DNA of 5,946 nt from Thermoleophilaceae bacterium (GTDB taxonomy: Bacteria > Actinomycetota > Thermoleophilia > Solirubrobacterales > Thermoleophilaceae), in the NCBI GenBank assembly GCA_013812485.1, contig JACCTJ010000334.1, forward strand, positions 1 through 5,946. Reading direction: 5' to 3'. This document shows, piece by piece, positions 5,455 through 5,946 of the stretch (position 1 is its first letter; each line of letters starts with the position of its first letter). The position numbers were made by a program, and so were the translations under genes. The notes under the pieces are model-generated. The model saw only the letters and a program-made list of their open reading frames with translations, ran no database searches and had not been told where the DNA came from.

Positions 5455-5793
5455 AGCCCCCGGGGAAGGTGGGGTCAGATTGCGCACTGCAGAGCCATTT
5501 CCGTTCGCTCGGGTCGGCTGAGTTTTGCTCAGATTGGTAGCTCAATTGGTAGCTCGTTCCTAGACAGTCGCGCTGCCACTTGGCTGGTGCGCACACCCTT
5601 CGTCGCGCGCACGATCGTCGCGCGAATCTCGGTGTCGGTCGCGTGAGTCGCGAGGGTTAGCGGCCTGACGTCGGAGTCGGTGGTCGACGCCGGCGAGGTG
5701 CAGGTCTCGCTCCGAGCAACCGGGCTCTCCCTGCCTCTTCCAGCGACCCGAGCATCCCGCCGCGAACCCAAGACTGGCCCGGCGCGCGGAGCC
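5455..5793. other. Gene-free spacer between tRNA fragment and IS end
   Basis: No open frame here resembles a known protein. Short minus-strand frames between 5529 and 5799 have weak third-position GC bias and no recognisable domain. The stretch contains a CCCCCGGGG run at 5457-5465, a GGGGTCAG string at 5471-5478, a small CTGAG/CTCAG hairpin at 5518-5532 and the tandem repeat listed separately. It could be the degraded edge of an integrated element. Confidence 0.4.
5528..5556 (+). repeat. Tandem 12-bp repeat resembling tRNA D-arm sequence
   Basis: ATTGGTAGCTCA (5533-5544) is followed at once by ATTGGTAGCTCG (5545-5556), and the array is preceded by GCTCAG (5528-5533). The unit GCTCAATTGGTA is the common D-stem/D-loop sequence of bacterial tRNAs. 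Here the expected closing GAGC is replaced by another GCTC, and no T-arm follows, so this is not a tRNA gene. Confidence 0.5.
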
Positions 5794-5946
5794 TGTCAAG
5801 CCCGTTGAGACAGTTTGGTCGAGAATTTAGTGAGCAGCCTCCTTGATGTCGGGCTTGTTGATCGTCGGCGCGCGGCGGATGAAGCGCTCGGGCGTGGCGG
5901 CGTAGGCCGCGTCGAGCACCCGCGCACGCTCGGCGTGGGCCTGCTC
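5794..5946 (-). mobile_element. Terminal part of an IS3-family insertion sequence (continues past window edge)
   Basis: The window ends inside an insertion sequence whose transposase C-terminus is read from the right edge on the minus strand. About 33 bases after its stop codon the sequence ends in a likely terminal repeat beginning TGTCAAGCCCGTTGAGACAG on the plus strand (from 5794). The exact tip could be a few bases further left, near CGGAGCC at 5787. The other end and any target duplication lie outside the window, so completeness cannot be judged. Confidence 0.55.
5827..5946 (-). CDS. IS3-family transposase (OrfB, integrase core) C-terminal fragment
   Basis: The minus-strand frame open from the right edge encodes 39 residues and ends in TAA at 5829-5827. 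Residues 5-20 (AERARVLDAAYAATPE) followed by RFIRRAPTINKP match the characteristic tail of actinobacterial IS3-type DDE transposases, which read roughly RARVLxAAYAAxPERFVRxxPxPP...WINKP. Only the part after the catalytic DDE domain is inside the window, so activity cannot be assessed. The frame is cut by the window, not by a mutation. Confidence 0.72.
   Translation of the reverse strand, partial: EQAHAERARVLDAAYAATPERFIRRAPTINKPDIKEAAH

Noticed and set aside
5408..5490. A complete tRNA-His extending right from the 3' fragment
   Set aside because: The sequence above 5454 has no D-arm and no strand pairing with CGCTCAC. A GTGCGCA string further up has the wrong spacing and pairing.
5471..5490. 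GGGGTCAG-type string as part of a REP/RAYT repeat
   Set aside because: Only one short arm is visible, with no partner hairpin or transposase in the window.
5015..5596. A 193-codon minus-strand frame across the tRNA-like fragments
   Set aside because: Its peptide contains the typical false-translation signature of tRNA T-arms (RVPS-type motifs) and spans the inverted repeats; it is not a gene.
5529..5799. Minus-strand frames of about 80 codons between the tRNA fragment and the IS end
   Set aside because: Weak codon bias, no ribosome site, no family resemblance; they overlap the D-arm-like repeat and the IS terminus.

Overview
The window is GC-rich, with strong G/C preference at third codon positions. 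Its protein families (a DHA2-like MFS permease, an iron-containing redox enzyme of the haem-oxygenase-like fold, a short CDGSH protein, a HemK/PrmC-type methyltransferase and an NTF2-like lipoprotein) are typical of Actinomycetota. A Thermoleophilia-type lineage (Solirubrobacterales/Gaiellales) is my best guess. That rests on general resemblance, not on a search.

Layout. Positions 1-1377 hold the 3' part of an MFS drug/proton antiporter gene on the plus strand. A 236-base spacer with two hairpins follows. At 1614-2669 (+) lies an iron-containing redox enzyme gene, probably translated from a leaderless transcript. Convergent to it, with only 13 bases between the stop codons, is a three-gene minus-strand operon read from 4188 down to 2683: a class I SAM methyltransferase, an NTF2/SnoaL-like lipoprotein, and a CDGSH iron-sulfur protein. 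These three overlap one another and are probably translationally coupled. A 69-base divergent promoter region separates the operon from a plus-strand HemK/PrmC-like methyltransferase (4258-5052) whose usual NPPY catalytic motif reads NAPY.

From 5053 to the right edge there is no intact gene, and the DNA looks like mobile-element debris. It holds a decayed tRNA-His-like 3' half (about 5079-5136), a 212-base segment bounded by imperfect inverted repeats of about 31 bases (5191-5402), and a sharply truncated tRNA-His(GTG) 3' half on the minus strand (5408-5454). It also holds a tandem tRNA D-arm-like repeat (5528-5556) and the terminal part of an IS3-family insertion sequence, including the last 39 codons of its transposase on the minus strand (5827-5946).

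How the genes may work together. The haem-oxygenase-like iron enzyme and the CDGSH protein face each other tail to tail, and two methyltransferases flank the CDGSH/lipoprotein pair. A shared iron or redox function is plausible but is inferred from neighbourhood only. The right end reads as an integration hot spot at a tRNA-His gene. The intact tRNA and the body of any element would lie to the right of the window.
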